From Chitinophagaceae bacterium (GTDB lineage: Bacteria > Bacteroidota > Bacteroidia > Chitinophagales > Chitinophagaceae), in assembly GCA_947459295.1 (NCBI GenBank), contig CANHCY010000004.1:25720-89719 (forward strand): a stretch of 64,000 bases of DNA, given 5' to 3'. A program made the position numbers and the translations under genes. A model generated the notes under the pieces. It was not told the origin of the DNA and ran no database searches. It saw only the letters and a list, made by a program, of their open reading frames with translations. Positions 17,529 through 26,841 of the stretch are shown one piece after another. The stretch's first letter is position 1; every line of letters begins with the position of its first letter.

Positions 17529-19913
17529 ATGAAGCAATTTTTTGCATTTTTAATGTTTGTTGCAGTGAGCACCGTATCATTTGCACAAAACATTCAAAAC
17601 AACCCAACCTCAAACCACGGAAATAAGTTTGAGCAGTTAGGAACCATTTTGTCTACGCCCAACGAGTATCGTACAGCGAGTGGTGCACCGGGGCCAAAAT
17701 ACTGGCAACAACGTGCCGACTACAATATCAAGTGTGAGCTTGATGAAGCAAACCTTTTATTAAAAGGAAGTGAAACCATTACGTATTTTAACAACTCTCC
17801 TGATGCGTTAACGTATTTATGGTTACAGCTGGATGAAAATGAGCATAGTACCGTAAACAAAGCTGATTTTCAGGACGGAAGTTCACTTCGTCAAGTTTCT
17901 CAATCTTCTATTGCAGCATTAGAAGATGCAAAAAAAGACAACGGCTATGGTCATATCATTTCTAAAATTACAGACGCTACTGGTAAGGCTTTAAAATACA
18001 CCATTAATCAAACAATGATGCGTGTTGATTTGCCAACAACTTTACAGCCGGGTCAAAAATTTGTTTTCAATATTACTTGGTCTTATAAAATCTCTGATCG
18101 TTTGGTGTTTAGAGGTAGAGGTGGTTACGAATTATTCCCTGAAGATGGTAACAGTGTGTTTACCATGGCTCAGTGGTTCCCAAGACTTTGCGTATACTCT
18201 GATTTTCAGGGTTGGCAAAACCACCAATTTACAGGTAGAGGCGAATTTGCTTTAACCTTTGGTAATTACAATGTATCTATCACTGCACCTGCAGACCATG
18301 TTATTATGGGAACAGGGGAGTGTCAAAACTATGCACAGGTTTTAACTCCTGCACAGTTAGCGCGTTGGAAGACAGCGCAAACTGCAAAAGATGTAGTTGA
18401 AGTAGTAACACTTGAGGAAGCAAAAAATGCAGAGAAGCAAAAAAGTACTGCTAAAAAAACTTGGGTATTTAAAGCAGACAATGTGCGTGACTTTGCATGG
18501 ACAGCGAGCCGTAAGTTTGTTTTTGATGCAATGCCAACTTATGTAGAAGGTAAGAAGGTAATGTGTATGAGTGGTTATCCTAAAGAAGCGTACAATTTAT
18601 GGAGAAGATATTCTACTAAAGTAGTAGCGCACACCATTCGTTCTTATTCTAAATTTTCTATCCCTTATCCATACCCTGTAGCACAAAGTATTGAAGCTTC
18701 TAATGGTATGGAATATCCAATGATTTGTTTTAACAATGGTCGTACCAATAAAGATGGCACTTATAGCGAAGCAACAAAGCTTGGCATGATTGGTGTCATC
18801 ATTCATGAAGTAGGTCATAATTTCTTCCCAATGATTGTGAACTCGGATGAGCGTCAATGGTCATGGATGGATGAAGGCTTAAATACCTTTGTTGAATATT
18901 TAACTGAAGAATTATTTGATAACAAATACCCTTCTCGTAGAGGACCTGCTTTTGGTATTGTTGATTATATGAAAGCGCCTAAAGATCAGTTAGAGCCAAT
19001 TATGACCAATAGTGAAAACATTATTCAGTTTGGACCTAACGCGTATTCTAAACCAGGTACTGGTTTAAATATTTTACGTGAAACCATCATGGGCAGAGAA
19101 TTGTTTGACTTTGCATTTAGAGAATATGCGAGACGTTGGGCATTTAAACATCCAACACCTGCCGATTTATTTAGAACCATGGAAGACGCGAGTGCTGTTG
19201 ATTTGGATTGGTTCTGGAGAGGTTGGTTTTATAGTATCGAAGCTTGTGATATTGCCATTGATACGGTAGCGCATGCAGTATATGATGCTGCTGCTCAACC
19301 ACGTGCTGGTGGTATGGGTGCAAGAGCAGGTGGAATGAAAATGTCAATTGACAAGCCAACCCTTAATAGTTTTGAAGACATTTCTAAAATTAGAAATAGA
19401 GAAGACAAGTCAATCATTTTTGCTACCGATGCGGATACTTCATTAAGGGATTTCTACTGGCGTTATGCAAGAGGAATTGAGCCGTATGATGCTGAAACTA
19501 AAAATACCATGCCTTCTTTTGGTACGCCAGAAGTATTGTCTGACGAAGAAAAAGCAAACTACAGTAATGTACATTTATATGAAATCACTTTCACCAATAA
19601 AGGTGGGCTTGTAATGCCAATTATTGTTGAGTTTACTTACAAAGATGGTACCAAAGAAACAGAGCGTATTGGTGCGCAAATTTGGCGTAAAAACGAAAAT
19701 AAAGTATCACGCGTGTTTATGTCTCGCAAAGAAGTAGCGAGCATTAAATTAGATCCAATGCGTGAAACTGCAGATATTAACGAAACCAATAATTTCTGGG
19801 GTAACGTAAGTGCTGAGCCTAGCAAGTTCACTTTGTTTAAACAACGTTCACTTGGTAGAGGTCAGTCATTTGGATTGAATCCAATGCAGGCTGCTCAAGA
19901 AAAGAAAAAATAA
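17529..19913 (+). CDS. Exported M1-family metallopeptidase
   Basis: A 794-residue zinc peptidase with a signal peptide ending near SFAQN. The zinc motif is HEVGH at 426-430 followed, after exactly 18 residues, by Glu449 in WMDEGLNTFVEYL. The exopeptidase motif appears as SNGMEYPMI. The long C-terminal part is Asp/Lys-rich and ends in QAAQEKKK. Members cleave N-terminal residues or peptides; this Bacteroidota form is secreted or periplasmic. It follows the HupE gene by 11 bases, suggesting one transcript, and is closed by a good terminator. Confidence 0.92.
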   Translation: MKQFFAFLMFVAVSTVSFAQNIQNNPTSNHGNKFEQLGTILSTPNEYRTASGAPGPKYWQQRADYNIKCELDEANLLLKGSETITYFNNSPDALTYLWLQLDENEHSTVNKADFQDGSSLRQVSQSSIAALEDAKKDNGYGHIISKITDATGKALKYTINQTMMRVDLPTTLQPGQKFVFNITWSYKISDRLVFRGRGGYELFPEDGNSVFTMAQWFPRLCVYSDFQGWQNHQFTGRGEFALTFGNYNVSITAPADHVIMGTGECQNYAQVLTPAQLARWKTAQTAKDVVEVVTLEEAKNAEKQKSTAKKTWVFKADNVRDFAWTASRKFVFDAMPTYVEGKKVMCMSGYPKEAYNLWRRYSTKVVAHTIRSYSKFSIPYPYPVAQSIEASNGMEYPMICFNNGRTNKDGTYSEATKLGMIGVIIHEVGHNFFPMIVNSDERQWSWMDEGLNTFVEYLTEELFDNKYPSRRGPAFGIVDYMKAPKDQLEPIMTNSENIIQFGPNAYSKPGTGLNILRETIMGRELFDFAFREYARRWAFKHPTPADLFRTMEDASAVDLDWFWRGWFYSIEACDIAIDTVAHAVYDAAAQPRAGGMGARAGGMKMSIDKPTLNSFEDISKIRNREDKSIIFATDADTSLRDFYWRYARGIEPYDAETKNTMPSFGTPEVLSDEEKANYSNVHLYEITFTNKGGLVMPIIVEFTYKDGTKETERIGAQIWRKNENKVSRVFMSRKEVASIKLDPMRETADINETNNFWGNVSAEPSKFTLFKQRSLGRGQSFGLNPMQAAQEKKK

Positions 19914-19935
19914 TAAAAGATCAACCAATATTAAA

Positions 19936-19967
19936 GCCACTTGAATTATCTTCAAGTGGCTTTTTTT
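19936..19967 (+). terminator. Intrinsic terminator after the M1 peptidase
   Basis: GCCACTTGAA (19936-19945), loop TTATC, TTCAAGTGGC (19951-19960), then seven T. The stem is a perfect 10 base pairs. The next gene starts 15 bases later and so needs its own promoter. Confidence 0.9.
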
Positions 19968-19981
19968 ATTAAACCATATCT

Positions 19982-20806
19982 ATGAAAAACATTGTATCCG
20001 TATTTATTTGTTTCTTTTTTGTAATTGTTTCAAATGCCGCGCGCGTTGATACGATTGTCGTATACAGTAATACCATGCATAAAAATATAAAAGTAGCGGT
20101 AGTCGTTCCTGATAATGCTGCTGGCAAACCTGGTATTAAATTTCCAGTTGTTTATTTGTTACACGGATACAGTGGTAATTATGGTAGTTGGTTAAAAGAT
20201 GCGCCACAGTTACAATCTAGAGCTGATCAATATCAAGTTATGCTTGTCTGTCCGGATGGGGGATATGGTAGTTGGTATTATGATAGCCCTATTAATGATT
20301 CAATTAAATACGAAACATTTATTACCAAAGAATTGCTACCCTACATTGATTCGCATTTTCCTACAAGTGCTAGTAAAGACCACCGCGCTATTACAGGGCT
20401 TAGCATGGGTGGACATGGCGGATTGTTTTTAGGAATGCGCCATTCTAATTTATTTGGTAACGCTGGCAGTGTTTGTGGTGGCGTAGATATTAGACCGTTC
20501 CCAAATAGTTGGGATATCAAAAAGTCATTGGGTACCATTATTGAATATCCTCAAAATTGGACCGATTATTCGGTGGTCACGATTGCAAAAAATCTAAAGG
20601 CAGGTCAGCTTCATATCATTTTTGATTGTGGGGTATCAGATTTTTTTATTGATGTAAACAGGTCGCTCCATCAAGTGCTTTTATCAAATAAAATTGATCA
20701 TGATTACACCGAAAGGCCAGGTGGGCATAACAAAGCATACTGGAGTAATAGTATCGATTATCAGTTACAGTATTTTGCAAAAAGCTTTATGGCCGCTATC
20801 AAGTAA
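19982..20806 (+). CDS. Exported alpha/beta-hydrolase esterase (esterase D-like)
   Basis: A 274-residue protein with a signal peptide (to about SNAAR). The esterase core has PVVYLLHGYSGNYGSW for the oxyanion region. The nucleophile serine is in GLSMGGHGGL. A probable acid is in DCGVSDFF, and the histidine is in PGGHNKAYW near the end. It belongs to the putative-esterase family that includes S-formylglutathione hydrolase and feruloyl esterases. Being exported, a glycan- or ester-side-chain role is more likely than formaldehyde detoxification, but the substrate is unknown. Confidence 0.85.
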   Translation: MKNIVSVFICFFFVIVSNAARVDTIVVYSNTMHKNIKVAVVVPDNAAGKPGIKFPVVYLLHGYSGNYGSWLKDAPQLQSRADQYQVMLVCPDGGYGSWYYDSPINDSIKYETFITKELLPYIDSHFPTSASKDHRAITGLSMGGHGGLFLGMRHSNLFGNAGSVCGGVDIRPFPNSWDIKKSLGTIIEYPQNWTDYSVVTIAKNLKAGQLHIIFDCGVSDFFIDVNRSLHQVLLSNKIDHDYTERPGGHNKAYWSNSIDYQLQYFAKSFMAAIK

Positions 20807-20810
20807 GTAT

Positions 20811-21503
20811 TTAGCCTCCCGTTTTACCGTCTACAATTTTTTTGCCTTTGTTTTTCTTTTGAAATTCTAATACTTCTTTTGGAATTACTTTTTTAGTAGC
20901 CGTATCTGATTTTGATTTGGGTGCGCTTGTGTTAGGTAAGCCACTGTTCATATCAGCGGGTGTTTCTTTTTTTGTATTGGGGTCTTGCAAAACATCTAAG
21001 ATCCAGCTTTCGGTTCTTAATCTCTGACCGGTATAGGGGTCATAAATTTTCCAGGTACCATGCCTTAATGAGGCGCCCGTTGTTTTTACAATTACTTTTT
21101 CATACAAATTTGGATTGTTGATATCCTGCACGTCAATAGTGTCATAGGGTTTAGAAGGGTCGATGGCCCTCCAAGATTCTTCTCTTTCAATTCCCTGAAT
21201 GGTTAAATAAGTACAAATCCCATTTTTTAATCCCCATTTATAATTTTCGATGGCCATGGGATCTCCCATTAAATTAAAACGGCGCCATGTACCTTCTTTT
21301 TTATCATTTACAAAAACACCTTCCTCAACGTAGCCTCTTTCGCCTCTAATAGGGGGGATTTCCATTTTCCATTTGCCTCTTTTGAGACCACTGGCTTCTG
21401 TACAATTAAGGGTATCGCCTTTTGAAGTGAGTCGATAGGTTTTACACTGCCCATAAGCAGCACTATAAAATATTATGGAAAAAAGGATAAAAAGAAGGCG
21501 CAT
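20811..21503 (-). CDS. Exported MORN/YwqK-like repeat protein
   Basis: A 230-residue protein starting with a signal peptide (MRLLFILFSIIFYSAAYGQC). The body has repeated 'GxW' units: LKRGKWKMEIPP, KKEGTWRRFNLMG, LRHGTWKIYDPYTGQRL. These resemble MORN/YwqK antitoxin-type repeats. The C-terminus is Lys-rich and disordered. No catalytic motif is seen. A GTG at 21521 would add six residues; I prefer the ATG at 21503 because it opens the signal peptide. It is divergent from the BNR propeller gene, 45 bases away. Confidence 0.6.
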   Translation of the reverse strand: MRLLFILFSIIFYSAAYGQCKTYRLTSKGDTLNCTEASGLKRGKWKMEIPPIRGERGYVEEGVFVNDKKEGTWRRFNLMGDPMAIENYKWGLKNGICTYLTIQGIEREESWRAIDPSKPYDTIDVQDINNPNLYEKVIVKTTGASLRHGTWKIYDPYTGQRLRTESWILDVLQDPNTKKETPADMNSGLPNTSAPKSKSDTATKKVIPKEVLEFQKKNKGKKIVDGKTGG

Positions 21504-21548
21504 TTTCTTACATTTAATCACTTAAAAATACAAATTATAAGTACGATT

Positions 21549-24035
21549 ATGAGAAAAATACTCAGTTTTTGCCTTTTGCTAACATTGTCTTTGTATAGCA
21601 CAGCTCAAATTAAACCTACGCCTGCATCAGAAAGGTTATCCTCTATAGACCAGCGTAAAAAATTAGTAGAAACATCTACCGTTAACGGAACCGCCTTTAG
21701 AAATATTGGACCAACGGTGATGAGCGGAAGGGTTGTAGATATGGCTGTTAATCCAGAGGATCCCACTAATTTTTATGTAGCTTATGCTACAGGCGGTTTA
21801 TGGCATACCACCAATAATGGTCAAAGTTTCACCCCTGTGTTTGACTCTGAGGCCATACTTACCATTGGTGCAGTAGCCGTTAACTGGAAACACAATATTA
21901 TTTGGGTAGGCACTGGTGAAGTAAATAGTAGTAGATCATCGTATGCTGGTATTGGTGTTTATAAATCTAGCAATGGAGGAAAGTCTTGGGATTATCTTGG
22001 ACTTCCAGAAAGCCACCATATTGGCAAAATTGTGATCAATGAAGCGGAGCCTAATACAGCATGGGTTGCTGCATTGGGTCATTTGTATTCTCCTAATAAA
22101 GAGCGTGGCGTTTACAAAACAACAGACGGCGGTAAAAATTGGAATCAGACTTTATATGTAGATGCGAATACCGGCGCTGTAGATATTGATATTGACAGTA
22201 AAAATCCTTCTGTATTGTATGCTGCGATGTGGTATAAAACTAGAACGGCTTCAAATTTTGAAGAGTCTGGTAAAACAAGTGGTATTTATAAAAGTATCGA
22301 TGGCGGTGATACCTGGAAGCAAATTAATACACCAAGTTCTGGATTTCCAAATGGCGATGGTGTGGGTAGAATTGGCTTAGCCGTATATCCTCAAAACCCT
22401 AATACTGTATTTGCTGTGGTAGATAATAATTTTCATCAACCAGAAACGGCATTAAAAAATACCACCGATACTACGCGTTATGTGTTAAGGGATTTTAAAG
22501 ATTTAAGTAAAGAGCAGTTTGCAGCACTTGATGATAAAAAATTAAATGCATTTGTAAAATCTCCGCGTAACCAACTGCCTACAAAGTATACAGCTGCTGG
22601 CATTAAAGAGGCTGTAAAAAATGGAACATTAGCACCAACCTGTATTTGGGATTATTTGTATGATGCTAATACTGCTTTATTTGAAACGCCTATTTATGGT
22701 GCCGAATTATACCGAAGCGATGATGGCGGTGCAAGCTGGAAAAAAACACATGATAAAACCATTGGTATTTACAGTACGTATGGATACTATTTTGGTAAGG
22801 TATTTGTTAGCCCAACCAATGCTAATAAAATTGCATTAACGGGTGTGGGTGTTGTATTAAGCACGGATGGCGGAAAAACATTCAAAGAAATCGGGAAAGA
22901 AAATGTACACGCAGATCATCACTATGTTTGGATGAATGGCAAGCGAGATAGCCATATGATTTTAGGTAATGATGGTGGTTGTAATATCACCTACGATGAT
23001 GGTGAACATTGGTTTAAAGCCAATACACCTGCTGTTGGTCAGTTTTATAATATTGCTTTTGATATGGCTAAGCCATACAATGTATATGGTGGACTTCAGG
23101 ACAATGGTACTTGGTATGGTTCAAGTTTAACCAAAGAAAATTATGATTGGTATGATAGTGGTCATAATCCATTTACAGGTATAAATGGTGGAGATGGTAT
23201 GCAAGTGCAAGTAGATTTTAGAGACAACAAAACCATTTATAGTGGGTCTCAATTTGGTGCATACTCTCGTCAAAATTTACTAACCAAAGAAAGAAAGTCA
23301 GTTAGACCTTCTCGTGATTTAGGTGAAACGGCACTTCGTTATAATTGGCAAACTCCAATTTTATTAAGTAGACACAATCAAGATGTGTTTTATTACGGAA
23401 GCAATAAGTTTCACCGTTCATTTAATAGAGGCGATAGTTTAGTAACCTTAAGTGCTGACTTAACCACCAATCCAGCGCAAGGGGATGTTCCATTTGGAAC
23501 GCTTGCAACTATGAGTGAAAGCCCAATCAAATTTGGCCTTATTTATGTAGGTTCTGATGATGGTAATGTACAAGTTACAAAAGATGGCGGGTATACTTTT
23601 TCTGTATTGAATAAAGGCTTACCAAAAGGATTGTATGTTAGCAGGGTAGTGGCGAGTGCTTTTAATGAAGCCCGCGTTTATGTAACCCTAAACGGCTACC
23701 GTAATGATCATTTTAACGCCTATGTATACCGTTCAGATGATTATGGTACTACATGGAAGCAAATTATGAAAGACCTTCCTATGGAGCCTGTAAACGTTAT
23801 TAAAGAAGACGTTGCCAATGAAAACATTTTATACGTTGGAACCGATGGTGGCCTTTATGTAAGTGTAGATGGTGGAAATAGTTCTATGATGTGGAATAAA
23901 GGACTTCCTGCAAGTGTGCCCGTTCATGACATAGCAGTGCATCCGCGTGACAATGAAATCATACTTGGTACACACGGTCGTAGCTTATACATTGCTCCTT
24001 TAAGTGCAGTACAAAAAGCAGCGGTAAAGAAGTAA
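21549..24035 (+). CDS. Exported BNR/Asp-box beta-propeller protein (VPS10/sortilin-like)
   Basis: An 828-residue protein with a signal peptide (to about LYSTAQ). At least seven Asp-box motifs of the S-x-D-x-G-x-x-W type are spread along it: TTNNGQSF, SSNGGKSW, TTDGGKNW, SIDGGDTW, SDDGGASW, STDGGKTF, SDDYGTTW. They mark two beta-propellers as in VPS10/sortilin-like or xyloglucanase-like proteins. Large families of these occur in Bacteroidota and are usually listed as glycosyl-hydrolase-like with no proven activity. It ends in IAPLSAVQKAAVKK without a PorSS sorting domain. Confidence 0.85.
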   Translation: MRKILSFCLLLTLSLYSTAQIKPTPASERLSSIDQRKKLVETSTVNGTAFRNIGPTVMSGRVVDMAVNPEDPTNFYVAYATGGLWHTTNNGQSFTPVFDSEAILTIGAVAVNWKHNIIWVGTGEVNSSRSSYAGIGVYKSSNGGKSWDYLGLPESHHIGKIVINEAEPNTAWVAALGHLYSPNKERGVYKTTDGGKNWNQTLYVDANTGAVDIDIDSKNPSVLYAAMWYKTRTASNFEESGKTSGIYKSIDGGDTWKQINTPSSGFPNGDGVGRIGLAVYPQNPNTVFAVVDNNFHQPETALKNTTDTTRYVLRDFKDLSKEQFAALDDKKLNAFVKSPRNQLPTKYTAAGIKEAVKNGTLAPTCIWDYLYDANTALFETPIYGAELYRSDDGGASWKKTHDKTIGIYSTYGYYFGKVFVSPTNANKIALTGVGVVLSTDGGKTFKEIGKENVHADHHYVWMNGKRDSHMILGNDGGCNITYDDGEHWFKANTPAVGQFYNIAFDMAKPYNVYGGLQDNGTWYGSSLTKENYDWYDSGHNPFTGINGGDGMQVQVDFRDNKTIYSGSQFGAYSRQNLLTKERKSVRPSRDLGETALRYNWQTPILLSRHNQDVFYYGSNKFHRSFNRGDSLVTLSADLTTNPAQGDVPFGTLATMSESPIKFGLIYVGSDDGNVQVTKDGGYTFSVLNKGLPKGLYVSRVVASAFNEARVYVTLNGYRNDHFNAYVYRSDDYGTTWKQIMKDLPMEPVNVIKEDVANENILYVGTDGGLYVSVDGGNSSMMWNKGLPASVPVHDIAVHPRDNEIILGTHGRSLYIAPLSAVQKAAVKK

Positions 24036-24056
24036 AAGTTTTTTTTGATATCTCTT

Positions 24057-24090
24057 AAAAAACACGCACTATTCGGTGCGTGTTTTATTT
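24057..24090. terminator. Bidirectional terminator inside the end of the rluD-like gene
   Basis: Hairpin CACGCAC (24063-24069), loop of six, GTGCGTG (24076-24082), flanked by A and T runs. It can serve the propeller gene on the plus strand and the pseudouridine synthase on the minus strand. The last codons and the stop (24069) of the latter form part of the hairpin. Confidence 0.8.
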
Positions 24091-25121
24091 TGTACATACC
24101 CGCTCCATTTTTGAACAGCTGCATGCATATCTTCAGGTATAGCTGCTTCAAATTTGATAAATTCGTTGGTGGTTGGATGTACAAATCCAAGTGTCGTAGC
24201 ATGAAGTGCGCACCTTGGACAGGCGTCAAAACAATTGTCTACAAACTGTTTGTACTTGGTATAAATAGTGCCTTTTAAAATGCGGTCTCCGCCGTATTCG
24301 AGGTCATTAAATAAAGTATGACCAATATGTTTTAAGTGCACTCTAATTTGGTGTGTTCGGCCGGTTTCTAACACACAACTAATGAGGGTTACATAATTGA
24401 ACCTTTCAATAACGCTATAATGTGTAATGGCGTGTTTGCCAATATCGCCTTCTGGATAGGCGTCAAACATTTTTCGGTTTTGTTTATGACGCGCAATATT
24501 TGCAACAATGGTTCCGGCGTCTTCTAGTACATCACCCCAAACAAGTGCCGTGTATTTTCTTTCAACGGTATGGTTAAAAAACTGCTTTGCTAAATGCGCT
24601 GCTGCTTCTGCAGTTTTTGCAAGTACAATTAGTCCCGTTGTATTTTTATCGATGCGGTGTACAAGACCAAAACGAGGCAATGATTGCTCGTCTATGTTAG
24701 GATTTTGTTGTTGCAAATAATAGGCAACTCCATTGAGTAAAGTGCCTGTATAATTTCCAACCCCCGGATGAACCACCATGTTAGGTGGTTTATTAATGAC
24801 CATCACTGCGTCGTCTTCAAATACAATGTTTAACGGAATATTTTCTGCTTTTAAAACATGCGTTTCTGGATTTACAAGACTCATAATTAAAATCTCGTCG
24901 CCGGGTCTTACCTTATAGTTGCTTTTTACATTTTTACCGTTCACCGTTAAAAAACCTGCTTCAATACTTTGTTGAACCTTGCTTCTGGTGGCACCTTCCA
25001 TATGCGTTTGCACCCATTTGTCGATACGAAAGGGTTCTTGCCCTTTGTCAATGACAAAAGTTTTTCTTTCGTAGAGGGTTTCTGTGCCTTCTTCATTAAA
25101 TAAATCAATATCCGGTTCCAT
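24069..25121 (-). CDS. RluA-family 23S rRNA pseudouridine synthase (RluD-like)
   Basis: A 350-residue enzyme that turns uridines of rRNA into pseudouridine. An S4 RNA-binding domain (about 31-78; RIDKWVQTHMEGATRSKVQQ) precedes the catalytic domain. The active-site motif is HRIDKNTTG, with catalytic Asp158. TGRTHQIRVHLKHIGH is the second family motif. The frame is open upstream to 25316, but that part overlaps lipB. The ATG at 25121 follows a perfect -7 box and begins MEPDIDLFNEEG, a natural start. RluD specificity (helix 69) is likely from domain order but not proven. Confidence 0.9.
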   Translation of the reverse strand: MEPDIDLFNEEGTETLYERKTFVIDKGQEPFRIDKWVQTHMEGATRSKVQQSIEAGFLTVNGKNVKSNYKVRPGDEILIMSLVNPETHVLKAENIPLNIVFEDDAVMVINKPPNMVVHPGVGNYTGTLLNGVAYYLQQQNPNIDEQSLPRFGLVHRIDKNTTGLIVLAKTAEAAAHLAKQFFNHTVERKYTALVWGDVLEDAGTIVANIARHKQNRKMFDAYPEGDIGKHAITHYSVIERFNYVTLISCVLETGRTHQIRVHLKHIGHTLFNDLEYGGDRILKGTIYTKYKQFVDNCFDACPRCALHATTLGFVHPTTNEFIKFEAAIPEDMHAAVQKWSGYVQNKTRTE

Positions 25122-25126
25122 AGTTG

Positions 25127-25156
25127 CAAAAATAGCCCCAAACCTTCCTACTTTTG
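25127..25156. promoter_or_regulatory. Back-to-back -7 elements for rluD-like gene and lipB
   Basis: TATTTTTG on the minus strand (25134-25127) lies five bases before the rluD-like ATG. TACTTTTG on the plus strand (25149-25156) lies four bases before the lipB ATG. Both are perfect TAnnTTTG boxes. The whole divergent gap is only 39 bases, so the two promoters overlap and both mRNAs are predicted to be almost leaderless. Confidence 0.55.
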
Positions 25157-25160
25157 TGCA

Positions 25161-25874
25161 ATGCAGCAGGAAGTTTTTTTTGAGGATTTGGGAACCCGCA
25201 AATACAAAGAGGTTTGGGCCTACCAAGAGTCTTTGTTGACTGAGAATTCGGCTATTAAGGCTAGTTACCGTAATCAAAATGAAATTCCAGTCCAGGATTG
25301 GCCTACCAAAAATCATTTATTGTTTGTAGAACATCCGCCCGTATACACGCTTGGGAAAAACGGAAATGCGGCCAATGTGCTGATGACCACCGCTTTTATG
25401 GAGTCAAACGGGATTGATTATTTTCACATTAATAGAGGAGGCGACATTACTTTTCATGGACCCGAACAGCTAGTGGGGTATCCCATACTAGATTTAGAAA
25501 AGTTTAAAACTGATTTAGGTTGGTACCTCCGAAGTTTAGAAGAAGTGATTATTCAAACACTTGCGCATTATGGTATTGCAGCTGGAAGAAGTGCTGGTGA
25601 AACGGGCGTTTGGTTGGATCCTGATAATAAAAAATTAGCACGTAAAATTTGTGCGATGGGTATTAAATGTAGCCGTTGGATTACCATGCATGGATTTGCA
25701 CTTAACGTAAATACGGATTTGTCTTATTTTAATAATATTGTTCCTTGTGGGATACCTGATAAGCAGGTTGCTTCTTTGCAAAAAGAGTTAGGACGAGATG
25801 TACCTATGCAGGAAGTAAAAGATTTGGTCAAACAAAATTTCGAACAAATTTTTGGCGCTATTTTAAAAGCGTAA
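25161..25874 (+). CDS. lipB: Lipoyl(octanoyl) transferase
   Basis: A 237-residue enzyme that transfers octanoate from acyl carrier protein to lipoyl domains of the 2-oxo-acid dehydrogenases and GcvH, the first step of lipoate synthesis. It shows HPPVYTLGKNG, then NRGGDITFHGPEQLVGYPI. Lys162 is in RKICAMGIKC, and the catalytic Cys196 is in NIVPCGI. lipA is not in the window. The N-terminus is longer than in E. coli, as is usual in Bacteroidota. Confidence 0.95.
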   Translation: MQQEVFFEDLGTRKYKEVWAYQESLLTENSAIKASYRNQNEIPVQDWPTKNHLLFVEHPPVYTLGKNGNAANVLMTTAFMESNGIDYFHINRGGDITFHGPEQLVGYPILDLEKFKTDLGWYLRSLEEVIIQTLAHYGIAAGRSAGETGVWLDPDNKKLARKICAMGIKCSRWITMHGFALNVNTDLSYFNNIVPCGIPDKQVASLQKELGRDVPMQEVKDLVKQNFEQIFGAILKA

Positions 25875-25895
25875 CGGTTAATTTTAAAAGTGTAA

Positions 25896-26780
25896 TTAAA
25901 AGGTTAATGTTCCTTTTTTAAAAGAACGGTTGCCTTGTAATCCCCCCGAATGTATCACAAGTATTTTTGATGAAGGCTCAAATTTTCCTTTGGTAGCAAG
26001 GTTCTGGGCCCCGTACATTAATTTAGCCGTGTAGACAAAATCTAATGGCAGTTCCATTTTATTGTAACAATCATTCATAAAATCAATCAGTGCTGGCGTG
26101 AGTTTTGCATAGCCGCCAAAATGATAATCATGGATGATTTCAAAACTTTTATTGACTTCATCTTCGGTTAATAGCGCTTTTATTGCTGCGTCAATAGAAA
26201 TGTTATTTTTTAAAACCGAAAGCCCAATTATTTTTTGATGTGGCGCTGCTGCTTTGATAAGTCCTGCCATCATGGTGCCGGTGCCTACTGCACAAATGAT
26301 GGTGTCATAACTGCTGGTGTCTTTAATGGTTAACATTGATTTGGCACCTTCTGCGCCAGTAATACCGTAACCGCCTTCAGGTATCCAGGCCCAATTTGGA
26401 TCTTGGTTATGCGAAATGATTTTTTCTTTACGCTCAAAGTCTTCTCTAGAAACAAAATGTAGGGTCATTCCATGTTGGATGGCATCAGTTAGGGTAGGTG
26501 AAAGGGTTGTTGGTTTTTCGCCTCTAATAAAACCTACCGTGTTGAGTCCCATGTTGGCGCCATATTTTGCAGTGGCAATGATATGGTTGGAATAGGGGCC
26601 GCCAAATGTGGCCAGTGTTGTTTTACCAGCAGCAATGGCGTCACGCACATAAAATTGTAGTTTAAACCATTTATTGCCACTTACTACCGGATCCAATACA
26701 TCGGCTCTTAATATATTGATATTCAATATATTGTCAAGTAATGCGCTGATATCTTGTATATAAATATTATTAATATTCAT
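25896..26780 (-). CDS. PLP-dependent ACC deaminase / D-cysteine desulfhydrase family enzyme
   Basis: A 294-residue fold-type II PLP enzyme. The cofactor lysine is Lys37 in SGNKWFKLQF. The substrate loop is FGGPYSNHIIATA, and the phosphate-binding loop is AVGTGTMMAGL. Relatives open the ring of 1-aminocyclopropane-1-carboxylate or desulfurate D-cysteine; in Bacteroidota without plant contact the second is more likely. No context narrows the substrate. Confidence 0.85.
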   Translation of the reverse strand: MNINNIYIQDISALLDNILNINILRADVLDPVVSGNKWFKLQFYVRDAIAAGKTTLATFGGPYSNHIIATAKYGANMGLNTVGFIRGEKPTTLSPTLTDAIQHGMTLHFVSREDFERKEKIISHNQDPNWAWIPEGGYGITGAEGAKSMLTIKDTSSYDTIICAVGTGTMMAGLIKAAAPHQKIIGLSVLKNNISIDAAIKALLTEDEVNKSFEIIHDYHFGGYAKLTPALIDFMNDCYNKMELPLDFVYTAKLMYGAQNLATKGKFEPSSKILVIHSGGLQGNRSFKKGTLTF

Positions 26781-26841
26781 TTGGAATATGTGTCAACTAT
26801 TTTAAAGAATGATTTAGCTTCGCAGCCCTTAATATTCTCTT

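Noticed and set aside
25122..25316. N-terminal extension of the rluD-like protein
   Set aside because: It is antisense to lipB and would cross the promoter boxes; the ATG at 25121 is the natural start.
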